NCBI RefSeq assembly: GCF_900103665.1
Contig: NZ_FNGY01000013.1
Span: 124,001 to 188,000 of the forward strand
Direction of reading: 5' to 3'
DNA length: 64,000 nt
From: Pedobacter steynii
GTDB lineage: Bacteria > Bacteroidota > Bacteroidia > Sphingobacteriales > Sphingobacteriaceae
Shown piece after piece: positions 9,455-18,544 of the stretch (position 1 is the first letter of the stretch; the number at the start of each line of letters is the position of its first letter). The position numbers and the translations under genes were made by a program. The notes under the pieces were generated by a model. The model was not told where the DNA came from and ran no database searches. It saw only the letters and a list, made by a program, of their open reading frames with translations.

Positions 9455-9690
9455 TAGAAATTATTTTAAGCGTAAATATAACAATGTCAAAATGAAATGC
9501 CTGATCGTCACGAATCTCTTACCATTTCTGCGATTTTTAAAAAAACCGGAAGTTAAGAAGGCAGGATATCGCATTACTGATATTTTCTTTGTTAAATAAG
9601 CTTAAGTTTTAATCGAAGATTGGAATTGAATGGAGGAAAATAACGTCATAAACAATTGTTATTATTTAGATTAATTCTTGTTAATGTTTT

Positions 9691-9698
9691 TACATTTG
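9691..9698 (+). promoter_or_regulatory. -7 promoter box TACATTTG for the 9714 receptor gene
   Basis: Exact TAnnTTTG match, 15 nt before the chosen start codon, so the leader would be very short. No -33 TTG is found at the usual 17-23-nt spacing. The remainder of the 9455-9713 gap is AT-rich and shows no gene. Confidence 0.5.
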
Positions 9699-9713
9699 CA
9701 AAAAAAGCATTTA

Positions 9714-12068
9714 ATGATGAAATATTTACTCTTTCCATTTTTATTACTCTCCTTTTTCTGTGCTTTTGCACAGAATATAAAGTTGCAAGGCAGGATTGCT
9801 GACCAACAGGCAAATGTTCCATTTGCGACCATTACCCTGGACGGTGAAACCAGGACCTCCAGTGACCGCAACGGCAATTACGCTCTTTTTGTGAAGCAAG
9901 GTGAGCCGCTTACTTTGAAGGTTTATGCGATAGGCTACAGGGCATTGAACCTGAAACTTGGCGCTTTAAGGCAGGATACCACGATAAATTTATTTTTAGA
10001 AGCAGAAACGAATACCCTCGATAATGTAGTGATCTCGGCCACACGTTCTCCTGAAAACATCCGAAATATCGCTTCTTCAGTTAGCGTAGTTTCCAAAAAG
10101 AAACTGGAAACGGAAATGGCGATCAACCCTGACCTGAGTTCAATTCTGGCAAACCAGGTTCCTGGATTTGCGCCTACTGCTCAAACAGGAAATAATGTCG
10201 GACAAAACCTTCGGGGAAGACCAATGCTCGTGATGATTGATGGGGTAAGTCAGTCTTCACCATTGAGGAACGCAGAAGTAGATCTTCGATCCGTAGATCC
10301 TTCAGTTTTACAACAAATTGAGGTGTTAAAAGGTGCTACCGCGATTTATGGTAACGGTGCAGCTGGCGGTCTTGTGAACTATGTTACTTTAGTGCCGGAT
10401 ACGGCGGCGAAGTTTGCCGGGAAAACTCAGGTTGGCCTGAATGGATCTTTGGTGAACATGAAAAATTCTGCCGGGGGCCGCATCAACCAGATGGTGTATG
10501 GAAAAGTTGGAAAGTTTGATTACGTGGCCAGCGGAACCTATGAACAAACCGGAGAATATAAGGATTCAAAAGGAGATGTTGTGGGACCTAATTATAGTTT
10601 AGGTGAGACAGACAGTTATAATGCATTTGCGAAAATTGGGTATGTACCTGCAAAAAATCAGCGTCTTCAACTCGTATATAATACTTTTAGTAGTCTGCAG
10701 AATAGCAACTTTACCCTGGTCAACGGAAATCTTGCTACTGGTCAGAAGGCGACCGGAGTTTTAGGAAAACCTCTGGGAAAGCCAACCGGTGTAAAGTACA
10801 ACCACAACTTCCATTTATCTTATCAGATCGACAGTGTGTTTAAAAACACGAATCTGAATGTAGACGCATTTTATCAGAAGCGTCAGGATGTATTTTATGT
10901 TTCTTTAGGCAGGTTTGATGGGGGAGATGGACAGTCGTTGGCTACCAACGACAAAAAAGGCGCACGTTTATTCCTGCAGAGCGGACTGGTTAAGGAGCCA
11001 AAAATCAGCTTGAGCCTGGCTTATGGATTGGATTTTATGAAGGATAAAACAGCTCAGCCATTGGAAGACGGTAGAATTTGGGTGCCGACAATGGATATGC
11101 TCAATCTGGCTCCTTTTGCACAGGCAAACCTAAACCTATTTAAAGATTTGATCTTCAAAACAGGAATACGTTATGAACGGGTGAACATTAAAGTCGATGA
11201 TTACCGCACGTTGCGGACTACCAATGCTGCCGGTGCAACCCTTACCCCGTCATTTGATGTTACCGGTGGAAATCTAAAATATGGAACTTATCTTTTTAAT
11301 GCCGCTTTAAAATATAACAAGTATGCGGTATTCAGTCCTTTTGTAAGTTTCTCCCAGGGATTTTCTGTCATGGACATTGGTCTTGCATTAAGGGATGCTA
11401 AGGTGAAAAGCATTGATAAAATCAGTACGGATGCGGTGAAAGTAAACAACTATGAGGCTGGTTTTGAAACCATTTATGAGGGATTGTCCTTTTCTGCTGC
11501 GGCCTATACCAGTACTTCAAAGTTAGGAATAGAAGTGGTCTATGACCCTGCCACAGATCAGTTTAATACGAGCAGGAGCCCGGAAAGAATTTATGGATTT
11601 GAAATTGCCGCTAATTATGCTTTGCTGCCTTCATTGGAATTGGGAGGAAGTTACAGCTATACGGAAGGCAAACGGGACCTGAACAAGAATGGCAAATACG
11701 ATGATGCCGAAGATATGTATTTGAATGGCCGACGTATTTCTGCACCAAAATATACAGGAACAATCACGTATAGACCTGTTGCCTTGTTAGAACTAACCCT
11801 TAATTACACGGGTATTGGTTCGCGCAATCGCTTTCAGAAAAATGCCAATGGCGTTTATAATGGGAATGAAGGCGCAGTTAAAGCGTATCATCTATTCAGC
11901 TTTGCAGGAAATTATAAGATTAATAAAAGTACCAGGTTAAGCCTTGGAGTCGAAAACCTGTTTAACCAGGATTACTTCCCGGCGAGGGCCCAATGGTTTA
12001 TGCAGCCCGGATTCTATTCCAAAGGACGCGGTACAGCAGTCAACCTCGGATTGTCGGTTAATTATTAA
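9714..12068 (+). CDS. TonB-dependent siderophore-type receptor
   Basis: 784 aa from the ATG at 9714. An upstream in-frame ATG at 9678 lies before the -7 box and would put charged residues ahead of the signal peptide, so it is rejected. Order: signal peptide ending FCAFAQ, CarboxypepD_reg-like domain, plug (NLRGRPMLVMIDGVSQSSPL, IEVLKGATAIYGNGAAGGLVNYVT), then a barrel whose end (a YSKGRGTAVNLGLSVNY-like tail) resembles ferric-siderophore receptors. Probably imports an iron chelate across the outer membrane. Single gene with its own promoter and terminator; no Fur box was identified. Confidence 0.9.
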   Translation: MMKYLLFPFLLLSFFCAFAQNIKLQGRIADQQANVPFATITLDGETRTSSDRNGNYALFVKQGEPLTLKVYAIGYRALNLKLGALRQDTTINLFLEAETNTLDNVVISATRSPENIRNIASSVSVVSKKKLETEMAINPDLSSILANQVPGFAPTAQTGNNVGQNLRGRPMLVMIDGVSQSSPLRNAEVDLRSVDPSVLQQIEVLKGATAIYGNGAAGGLVNYVTLVPDTAAKFAGKTQVGLNGSLVNMKNSAGGRINQMVYGKVGKFDYVASGTYEQTGEYKDSKGDVVGPNYSLGETDSYNAFAKIGYVPAKNQRLQLVYNTFSSLQNSNFTLVNGNLATGQKATGVLGKPLGKPTGVKYNHNFHLSYQIDSVFKNTNLNVDAFYQKRQDVFYVSLGRFDGGDGQSLATNDKKGARLFLQSGLVKEPKISLSLAYGLDFMKDKTAQPLEDGRIWVPTMDMLNLAPFAQANLNLFKDLIFKTGIRYERVNIKVDDYRTLRTTNAAGATLTPSFDVTGGNLKYGTYLFNAALKYNKYAVFSPFVSFSQGFSVMDIGLALRDAKVKSIDKISTDAVKVNNYEAGFETIYEGLSFSAAAYTSTSKLGIEVVYDPATDQFNTSRSPERIYGFEIAANYALLPSLELGGSYSYTEGKRDLNKNGKYDDAEDMYLNGRRISAPKYTGTITYRPVALLELTLNYTGIGSRNRFQKNANGVYNGNEGAVKAYHLFSFAGNYKINKSTRLSLGVENLFNQDYFPARAQWFMQPGFYSKGRGTAVNLGLSVNY

Positions 12069-12089
12069 TAAATTATTCAAATGAATCGG

Positions 12090-12120
12090 AGCTGCATCAT
12101 GTCTATTGATGCAGCTTTTT
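12090..12120 (+). terminator. Terminator after the siderophore-type receptor
   Basis: Perfect 10-bp stem AGCTGCATCA/TGATGCAGCT (12090-12099, 12107-12116), 7-nt loop, followed by TTTTT. Confidence 0.9.
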
Positions 12121-12183
12121 GCATTCTATTGGATCCGCAAACAAGAGATTTGTATATTGCGGCCAAAAATTTTAAGCCATTAT

Positions 12184-13527
12184 ATGAATTGGGAAAAGTT
12201 ACTATCGGCGAAACGCTGGGGGAATGAGGATAGGTTTGCAGGGAATCAGAAAGAAGCGAGATCAGAGTTTCAAAGGGACTACGACAGGATCATTTTCTCT
12301 TCACCGTTTCGGAGACTGCAAAATAAAACGCAGGTATTTCCTTTGCCGGGAAGTGTATTTGTTCATAACCGGCTAACCCATAGTTTAGAAGTGGCGAGTG
12401 TTGGCCGTTCATTGGGAACGATTTTTTACAATAAGATCAAAGAAAATGATGCAAATATCGATGAGACCTGTCCTTTACTTTGTGAGATAGGAAATATCAT
12501 TGCCTCTGCCTGTCTGGCACATGATCTTGGAAACCCTGCTTTCGGACATTCCGGGGAATCGGCGATCTCTCATTACTTTACTGATGGTGATGGTCAGCAA
12601 TACGAATCACAGGTGACTCCCGGACAATGGGAAGACCTGATTCATTTTGAAGGAAATGCAAATGCCCTGAGAATCCTGACCCATCAATTTGCCGGAAAGG
12701 GGACAGGAGGTTTCGCTTTGACTTATGCTACACTGGCTTCTATCGCCAAATATCCTTGTGCTTCATTGGCAGGGCATAATAAAAAGAACATTTATACCAA
12801 GAAATATGGATTCTTCCAGTCGGAGGAAAGTGGTTTTGAGAAGATTGCAATAGAAATGGACCTGATTAAAGTTCAGGACGAACCCCTGGTCTATAAACGT
12901 CATCCATTGGTTTATCTGGTGGAAGCTGCGGATGATATTTGCTATAATATCATTGACCTGGAAGATGCACATCGCCTGAAAATCCTTTCTTACGAAGAGG
13001 TGCAAACCTTGTTATTGCCCTTGTGTAATGATCCTAAATTGCCTGCAAGGTTAGCGGAAATGGAAGACAATGATGCCAAGATTACCCTGATGAGGGCAAA
13101 GTCGATCAGTACCCTGATCTGGCAATGTTCTACGGTGTTTTTTAAAGAACAGGAAGCGATCCTGAATGGTGATTTCAACATCAGCCTGATGGACGCAATT
13201 GACGAACCTTTCCTTTCCGTAATGAAAGAGATTGAAAGAATTTCTTATAAAAAGATCTATAACTATTCTTCTGTCGTACAGATAGAAGTGGCTGGTTATC
13301 AGGTGATGGGTGGATTGCTGGAAGAGTTTATTCCTGCATACCTGCTGAATGAATCGAAGTACCATAAAAAACTGGTAGAACTGATTCCCAGGCAATTTCT
13401 GACCAAAGAAACCGATGCTTATTCTAAAATTCAAAGCGTACTGGACTTCATATCAGGAATGACAGATATCTATGCAGTAGAGCTTTTCAGGAAGATTAAG
13501 GGGATTTCTTTCCCATCTATGAGTTAG
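12184..13527 (+). CDS. dgt: Deoxyguanosinetriphosphate triphosphohydrolase
   Basis: 447 aa. Hydrolyses dGTP (and often other dNTPs) to the nucleoside and triphosphate, controlling dNTP pools in the cytosol. The HD-domain ligands are visible: RLTHSLEVASVGR with His66, the CLAHDLGNPAFGH segment with His113-Asp114, and a later Asp in EAADDICYNI. The longer frame from 12106 begins inside the upstream terminator, so the start at 12184 (MNWEKLLSAKRWG) is used; that sequence is typical of the family N-terminus. It overlaps the convergent DUF6266 gene by 4 nt. Confidence 0.93.
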   Translation: MNWEKLLSAKRWGNEDRFAGNQKEARSEFQRDYDRIIFSSPFRRLQNKTQVFPLPGSVFVHNRLTHSLEVASVGRSLGTIFYNKIKENDANIDETCPLLCEIGNIIASACLAHDLGNPAFGHSGESAISHYFTDGDGQQYESQVTPGQWEDLIHFEGNANALRILTHQFAGKGTGGFALTYATLASIAKYPCASLAGHNKKNIYTKKYGFFQSEESGFEKIAIEMDLIKVQDEPLVYKRHPLVYLVEAADDICYNIIDLEDAHRLKILSYEEVQTLLLPLCNDPKLPARLAEMEDNDAKITLMRAKSISTLIWQCSTVFFKEQEAILNGDFNISLMDAIDEPFLSVMKEIERISYKKIYNYSSVVQIEVAGYQVMGGLLEEFIPAYLLNESKYHKKLVELIPRQFLTKETDAYSKIQSVLDFISGMTDIYAVELFRKIKGISFPSMS

Positions 13528-14384
13528 ACGCTGTTAAACAAATGCGGTCTCGTCAGTTGAGTGGTTACCGTAGTGGGCTCCGTCGTTTTATGAACAGGTG
13601 TTTTTTTAGATTCATCATCATTTAGTGCAAGGGGCGACAACTCTTTGCACGCTTTTACTGAATTGGTATGGTCTTTTTCTTGCTCAGGAAGAGGGTTTTC
13701 TATGATTTGCTGAGGGGCATCAGCTTCCTTTTCGAGCACTTTATCATGATCCGGAATGTTGATCCGGCCTAAATACTGGCTGTCTGACTGTTTTGACCTG
13801 TCTTTAGCCACTACAGCGATATAGATGTCCAGATCCTTACCTTTTAAGTCGTCTGATAGCTTTAAAACATCTGTTCCCGAGCCTCTAAAATTGCCCAGAC
13901 ATTCGTAGGAGGCCTTTTTTCCTTCCAGATCAATGGCCAATAACATTACCTGATCTTTTGGAGAAGCTCCATATACAAGCTCGGGATTCCAGTTAAATCT
14001 TAATAAGTCATCGCGTTCCAGTTCGACCGCTACATTATTTAAGCCTGGAAGTACGCCACCGCTAAACCTGAAGCGTTCAGGGGCGATCGAGCAATCGTCT
14101 TCGTTTAGCTGAACAGCCTTGGTTTTGTTATAAGAAACCGCACCTCTGGTGCCTCCTGTCTTGGTCCAGTAGTTTCTGAACCCAATTTTTATCAGTTCTT
14201 TAATGCAGTTTAAGGTGTCCTGCACCAGCTTAAACTGTTTTCTGTTTCTGAGTTCTGCTGCTGTAGCAGGAGCGGTACGGTCAGATATAGATCTCATTCT
14301 GTCTACGCCATAGGTGCTATAGCCAACAACATTACCTATTTTTCCAGTAAAACCGCCCAATATTCCATTTTTAATTGAGGCCAT
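13524..14384 (-). CDS. DUF6266 family protein with long acidic tail
   Basis: 286 aa. Starts with the family hallmark ASIKNGILGGFTGKIGNVVG and continues with the conserved RNYWTKTGGTRGAVSYN region. The start at 14384 fits the family; the longer frame to 14564 adds 60 unrelated residues. After about residue 215 there is a charged, low-complexity extension rich in Glu, Lys, Thr and Pro that is longer than I expect for the family. No signal peptide. Function of the family is unknown; it is common in Pedobacter-like genomes, often in several copies. Tail-to-tail 4-nt overlap with dgt. Confidence 0.8.
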   Translation of the reverse strand: MASIKNGILGGFTGKIGNVVGYSTYGVDRMRSISDRTAPATAAELRNRKQFKLVQDTLNCIKELIKIGFRNYWTKTGGTRGAVSYNKTKAVQLNEDDCSIAPERFRFSGGVLPGLNNVAVELERDDLLRFNWNPELVYGASPKDQVMLLAIDLEGKKASYECLGNFRGSGTDVLKLSDDLKGKDLDIYIAVVAKDRSKQSDSQYLGRINIPDHDKVLEKEADAPQQIIENPLPEQEKDHTNSVKACKELSPLALNDDESKKTPVHKTTEPTTVTTQLTRPHLFNSV

Positions 14385-14600
14385 TGTAATTGTTTTAAAA
14401 TTAATCAGACAGCAATATAGTGATAAATAGTAGATTATTTTTGAAATTATTTGATGTTTATTAGAAATTAATACGTTGGTTACACGATAATAAAACGCTT
14501 CTGACCGAGTGTGCACCGAGTGAGTAGCGTGTAGCAAGCCTGTTGATAGCTTGTGCCGCTGCAAGCGGTCCGGTCTTTATCTGGTAAATAAATTCAACCC

Positions 14601-14777
14601 ATGAAAAAAGACATGTCACAGATAACATGGTGATGACGCAATTAAGAGATCTGGAAGAAAAGGGGGTGATGCCCTGTTGTGCCTCTAAAAGTGGAGTATA
14701 GCATTACGGAAAAAGGATTAAAAGCGATTCCAATTATTGAACCCATTATGAAATATGGTTATGAGTTGATTCAGTAG
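14601..14777 (+). pseudogene. Relic of an HxlR-family transcriptional regulator
   Basis: Two adjacent frames together give the second half of an HxlR winged helix. From 14627 the frame reads MVMTQLRDLEEKGVM (family: MLTQQLRELEEDGII). From 14679 a different frame reads VPLKVEYSITEKGLKAIPII and ends at a TAG at 14775-14777 (family: VPPKVEYSLTEYGRSLIPIL). The distance between the blocks is 52 nt instead of about 66, so an internal deletion of about 14 nt broke the frame. The N-terminal half, with the conserved cysteine and recognition helix, is missing. Not functional. Confidence 0.75.
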
Positions 14778-14877
14778 GCAGGAATTGAGTTTCTTCCAAA
14801 ACAGCGTTAATTTAGTCGGCGTATACGGTGAGATTACCTGTCTGTTCCTTAATTCAAAAAATAGTTTTTTGTAATGC

Positions 14878-14967
14878 TTTTGGCGAGCTATCAAAATATA
14901 TAGCTCGCCAAAAGTCTATCATGTAAAGTAGTTTTGGCGAGCTATATATTTTGATAGCTCGCCAAAA
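14878..14967. repeat. Pair of 36-bp palindromes (sites A and B) at the AAA/DUF234 ATPase promoter
   Basis: Site A is 14878-14913 and site B is 14932-14967. Each has perfect 14-bp core arms TTTTGGCGAGCTAT/ATAGCTCGCCAAAA around an 8-nt centre. In B the arms extend to 18 bp (14928-14945 with 14954-14971). The centres, CAAAATAT in A and ATATTTTG in B, are reverse complements, so B is an exact inverted copy of A over 36 bp. The spacer is 18 bp and the pitch 54 bp. The -33 TTG of the downstream promoter is inside the centre of B, so B is largely upstream of the transcription start and should act as DNA, not as an RNA hairpin. Confidence 0.9.
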
Positions 14968-14980
14968 CTACCTATATTTG
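14951..14980 (+). promoter_or_regulatory. Promoter of the AAA/DUF234 ATPase gene
   Basis: TTG (14951-14953), 19-nt spacer, TATATTTG (14973-14980): a full match to the Bacteroidetes TTG-N19-TAnnTTTG promoter, with the start codon 20 nt further on. The upstream element and the spacer are covered by palindrome B. Confidence 0.8.
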
Positions 14981-15000
14981 ATGGGATATCTTGATTTTAA

Positions 15001-16446
15001 ATGGGTGAAATGGAGAAGCTAATCGGTAGAGAACAGGAAAAAAATATATTGATAGATGCGCTAATATCCAATGAAGCAGAGCTGGTTGCTGTTTATGGTA
15101 GAAGGAGGGTTGGTAAAACTTTCCTGATCAGACAAGCTTACAGTCAGCATTTGATTTGTGAATTTTCGGGTGTACATCATGCATCAGTGCAGGAGCAACT
15201 TGAGAATTTTAGAAATGCTATAGCCTTGGTCTTAAAATCTCCGATACCTCCGGCGGTGCCAAAAAGTTGGACTGAAGCATTCCTATTGCTGATCAATTTT
15301 GCTGAACCATTATTGAAGAGAAAAAAGGTCGTGATTTTCTTTGATGAATTTCCTTGGTTGGGCGCTCCTAAATCAGGCTTTTTATCGGCTTTTGAATATT
15401 TCTGGAATTCATGGGGATCAAAAAAATCTAATTTAATCGTTGCTATTTGTGGTTCAGCTGCCTCATGGATGATCCAAAAAATTATAAATAATAAAGGTGG
15501 ACTGCATAACAGAATTACAAAAAGGATACGCTTGCTGCCTTTTTCACTTTATGAGACCTCAACTTATCTGAAAAGTAGGCTCGTGAATCTGGATCAGTAT
15601 CAGATTTTGCAGCTTTATATGGTTTTGGGAGGTATACCGCATTATTTGAAGGAAATTAGGAAAGGAGAAAGTGCTACTCAAATTATTGACAGGTTATGTT
15701 TCACGAAGGATGGATTACTTGTTGATGAATTTTATAACCTTTATCATTCGCTGTTTGAGATGGCAGACAGACATATTGCTGTTGTCAAAGCTTTGGCTGG
15801 AAAACCTTCAGGGTTAACGAGAAAAGAAATCATTGAAGAATGTGATTTGATCAGCGGTGGGGGAACTACAAAATTAATAGAGGAGTTAATGGAATCCGGA
15901 TTTGTGCAGTTTTACCTTCCTTTTCAGAAGAATGTTAAAGAAGCCATATATAAATTGGCAGATGAATACAGCTTGTTTTACCTTAAATTTATTGAGCAAT
16001 CCAGGGCTACAGGACATGGAACATGGATGAAGAAATCAGTTTCGCAATCCTGGAGAAGTTGGAGTGGAGCGGCATTTGAAAGTATCTGTTTTAAGCATAT
16101 CAATCAGATTAAAAATGCGATCGGTATCTCAGGGATTTATACTGAAGAATCAGCCTGGAGATTTGTGCCTGGTAAGATAGGGAACGGAACACAAATAGAT
16201 TTGCTGGTGGATAGACAGGACGTTTGTATCAATATTTGTGAAATAAAATTTTCCAATTCAGAATTTATTATTGATAAACCCTATGCAGTCGCCCTACAGG
16301 ATAAGATGAATATATTTAAGGAGCAGACAAAAACAAAAAAAACATTGTTTTTGACCATGGTGACTACTTATGGGACTAAGGATAATATCTATAAAACCGG
16401 CCTTGTTCAAAATGAAGTGCTGATGGAAGATTTGTTTAAATTGTAA
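15001..16446 (+). CDS. AAA ATPase with C-terminal DUF234 (PD-(D/E)XK-like) domain
   Basis: 481 aa. N-terminal P-loop ATPase: Walker A YGRRRVGKT (Gly33-Thr40), Walker B VIFFDEFPWL with Asp115-Glu116, and the sensor-like AICGSAASWM. A middle winged-helix-like stretch (about 260-320) precedes the DUF234 region (about 345-470). There Glu360, Asp400 (GTQIDLL) and Glu414-x-Lys416 (CEIKF) match a PD-(D/E)XK nuclease-like core. Such ATPases are frequent and mobile in Bacteroidetes and archaea, with no assigned function. Met4 at 15010 is an alternative start. It ends 11 nt from a convergent gene. Confidence 0.88.
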   Translation: MGEMEKLIGREQEKNILIDALISNEAELVAVYGRRRVGKTFLIRQAYSQHLICEFSGVHHASVQEQLENFRNAIALVLKSPIPPAVPKSWTEAFLLLINFAEPLLKRKKVVIFFDEFPWLGAPKSGFLSAFEYFWNSWGSKKSNLIVAICGSAASWMIQKIINNKGGLHNRITKRIRLLPFSLYETSTYLKSRLVNLDQYQILQLYMVLGGIPHYLKEIRKGESATQIIDRLCFTKDGLLVDEFYNLYHSLFEMADRHIAVVKALAGKPSGLTRKEIIEECDLISGGGTTKLIEELMESGFVQFYLPFQKNVKEAIYKLADEYSLFYLKFIEQSRATGHGTWMKKSVSQSWRSWSGAAFESICFKHINQIKNAIGISGIYTEESAWRFVPGKIGNGTQIDLLVDRQDVCINICEIKFSNSEFIIDKPYAVALQDKMNIFKEQTKTKKTLFLTMVTTYGTKDNIYKTGLVQNEVLMEDLFKL

Positions 16447-16450
16447 ACAT

Positions 16451-16471
16451 AAATCACTTATTCTGTGATTT
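16451..16471. terminator. Possible bidirectional terminator
   Basis: Stem AAATCAC/GTGATTT with a 7-nt loop lies between the convergent ATPase gene and the gene ending at 16458, overlapping the latter's stop codon. Confidence 0.45.
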
Positions 16472-16928
16472 TCAGTAATCCATTGCTTCTGAAATCTAAT
16501 AAGTTACCTTTCCTTGTTTTCGGTTTTCCTTCTATCTCGGTCTCTTTATTTGTCTTAAGATTCGTAATTGTCACTCCTGTTTCCGGAGTCTTATCGTAAA
16601 CCGTATACTTATAGCCTTTATTATTGAAATGAACATAATTCAGGTCCATGCCTTCATTCCTTGCACCTCCACCCCGGAAGTAAAAAGAATAAGTAAATTT
16701 TGACCAGCTCTCTTTTGTTTTTTCAGGAAATTCAAATTCAATCTTCTGAGCAGTTCCAAAGCGGTAGATCATATAGGCATTGGCTTTGTCTTTTGCCAAT
16801 ACTACACGTTTGTTATTTTTTGTAGTAAATGATAAAATAACCTCCTCATTTGGGAGGATATATTTTTGCGCATAAGAAGAAATAGAGACGGATAATAGAA
16901 TTATAATTGTAAATGCGTATTTTCCCAT
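16458..16928 (-). CDS. Secreted hypothetical protein
   Basis: 156 aa. A signal peptide ending SSYAQ (about residue 20) is followed by a beta-rich domain with no cysteines. Family not recognised. It contains a central Gly/Arg-rich loop (FRGGGARNEG) and ends in a charged strand-rich region. It is oriented away from the downstream-lying 426-aa gene by only 36 nt on the same strand, so the two could be co-transcribed. Probably periplasmic or surface-exposed; function unknown. Confidence 0.7.
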   Translation of the reverse strand: MGKYAFTIIILLSVSISSYAQKYILPNEEVILSFTTKNNKRVVLAKDKANAYMIYRFGTAQKIEFEFPEKTKESWSKFTYSFYFRGGGARNEGMDLNYVHFNNKGYKYTVYDKTPETGVTITNLKTNKETEIEGKPKTRKGNLLDFRSNGLLKITE

Positions 16929-16964
16929 AGTGTAAAAGTAAAAAAATATTTATGACCCGAGTAA

Positions 16965-18245
16965 TCAATACTCAGTGCCCTCATGTTCATCTTGCTCTGT
17001 TTGTAACTGCCTGTTAAAATAAGGAGCGTCAGCAAGGTATTGTAATATAGACTCAGGATCTTTATCCTTGACCTGGTTTGCAGTGAATTCCTGTAGGTAA
17101 CCCAGCCCTAATAGGGATCCGCAACCAGCATCTTTGAATAATTTGCTCAGTTTCTCATTCTGGTCAATGTGGTAAGAGTTGAATGCAGGAAGCGTGTCAA
17201 TCGCCAGATACTCCTTATCAATTTTGTTGATATTTAGCAATCGGCTAAGCTTTTCTCCTTCGAATGTATCGTTATTAGTTAAGAATAGGAAAGTACGAAC
17301 CACAAGCTTGTCGCCATGCAACTTCACTGCAAAATATCCTACTTTTTGATCCGCTATACAGAAATCTACCTGACTTTCATTGCCAGACCAGCGGTGCGGT
17401 ATCTTATCTTGTAAAAAGGTCATCAGCAGGATTTCATGCATGATTCCCGGTGTGATATTGATTCTTTCTCTAAGCCTGTCCAATGCGTGAATCGTGATGT
17501 ATAAGGGTAACGGAATATCCAGGCCAACTGTTTTAAATCCCAACAAAGAAGGCTTTACATTAAAGTATTCCATCTCCAGATCTGGAGAAGCCCAGCCCAG
17601 GCGTATTGCACTGCGGAAACCGTCTTTTAGCATGATTTGGTGCCTTTCTTGTTTGAAAGGATGAATGATGATGTCATTCTGTGGGTTAAAACGGGCAAAA
17701 TATGGCGTCATGGAAAGATCGGCACTATAAATTTGATCGTTGTAATCTGCTAAAAGCCGACAGGTATGGGTAACGAGATTAACCAATCCGTCCTGAAGCT
17801 CCCTATGTGTTTTGCTGTCGTGTAAATAGGGGAGGAAATGTGTTTTGAGGTCTGCTAAATCAGGATCGGCAATTATATCAATCTCACCCACACAATCTAT
17901 CAATGTTAATCCTTCAGAAAGGTACCAGGTTAAAGGAATGGTGTTCCCATTATCGAGTTCGATGTCTATACCTTCCATGAGTTGATACATCAGTTTGTTG
18001 AATTGAATAATACGTGTTTTGGACATTTCTGATCCTGGTGCAGCTTTTGCCTTCAATACCGGATATCGGACTTCATATAAGTGATGCATAAAGATCGGAG
18101 GAAATTTAGCCAGCAATTCCGAACCGCCAATCAGTACGATGATTTTCCTGATGCGGTCCATAAACCGCTCTTTTAAAGCTTTACGTGCCTGTTCTACATT
18201 CGCTGCAGATTTAATCGCTGCCTGTTTCTTCTTCTTCCTGTCCAT
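16965..18245 (-). CDS. Conserved hypothetical protein, 426 aa
   Basis: Family not recognised. The start at 18245 (ATG, MDRKKKKQ) is preferred over an in-frame TTG at 18254. The protein opens with a basic helix, has no signal peptide or membrane segment, and mixes helical and strand-rich stretches. A segment near residue 255 (LYITIHALDRLRERINITPGIM) resembles small toxin-like or nuclease-like folds only vaguely, so no claim is made. The C-terminal tail is acidic. Presumably cytosolic. Confidence 0.7.
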   Translation of the reverse strand: MDRKKKKQAAIKSAANVEQARKALKERFMDRIRKIIVLIGGSELLAKFPPIFMHHLYEVRYPVLKAKAAPGSEMSKTRIIQFNKLMYQLMEGIDIELDNGNTIPLTWYLSEGLTLIDCVGEIDIIADPDLADLKTHFLPYLHDSKTHRELQDGLVNLVTHTCRLLADYNDQIYSADLSMTPYFARFNPQNDIIIHPFKQERHQIMLKDGFRSAIRLGWASPDLEMEYFNVKPSLLGFKTVGLDIPLPLYITIHALDRLRERINITPGIMHEILLMTFLQDKIPHRWSGNESQVDFCIADQKVGYFAVKLHGDKLVVRTFLFLTNNDTFEGEKLSRLLNINKIDKEYLAIDTLPAFNSYHIDQNEKLSKLFKDAGCGSLLGLGYLQEFTANQVKDKDPESILQYLADAPYFNRQLQTEQDEHEGTEY

Positions 18246-18454
18246 ATGGAGCAAATTTGATATTTGGTGAAATTAAATAAATTTTTAGTAAAACGGTGAT
18301 TGTGCTTTGTGTGTAATTAATTATTCTACTTAAATAATTGATTTGGCTAAAAAGCTTGTTTTTGAAATATGACCGCTTATATCGATGAAAAAAGCCTGCT
18401 CTGCGGTAAATACAGTTATGACTGAAGCTTATTCGCTTATTGGAAAATTGTGAG

Positions 18455-18544
18455 TTTTGGCGTGATATAGTTTCTTATATCGCGCCAAAACTATTGTTTT
18501 TGGTAGGGTTTTGGCGTAATATAGATTTCTATATCACGCCAAAA
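18455..18544. repeat. Second pair of 36-bp palindromes (sites C and D), same architecture as A and B
   Basis: Site C is 18455-18490 and site D 18509-18544. Each is exactly 36 bp, begins TTTTGGCG and ends CGCCAAAA, and the arms pair through TGATATA (C) or TAATATAG (D) with one wobble or mismatch each. Spacer 18 bp, pitch 54 bp: identical geometry to A/B although the inner arm sequences differ. Five bases beyond D is TTTATTTG (18549-18556), one base off TAnnTTTG, preceded at 19 nt by TTC, so the matching promoter looks decayed. No ATPase gene follows. The rest of the 18246-18630 gap is AT-rich with no gene seen. Confidence 0.85.

Noticed and set aside
14877..14914. Palindrome A as a Rho-independent terminator
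   Set aside because: No T run follows, no intact gene ends upstream on the plus strand, and the matching B copy overlaps the promoter.
14877..14971. Reading the paired palindromes as a short CRISPR array
   Set aside because: There are only two units, they are inverted relative to each other, each is itself a near-perfect palindrome, and no cas genes are present.
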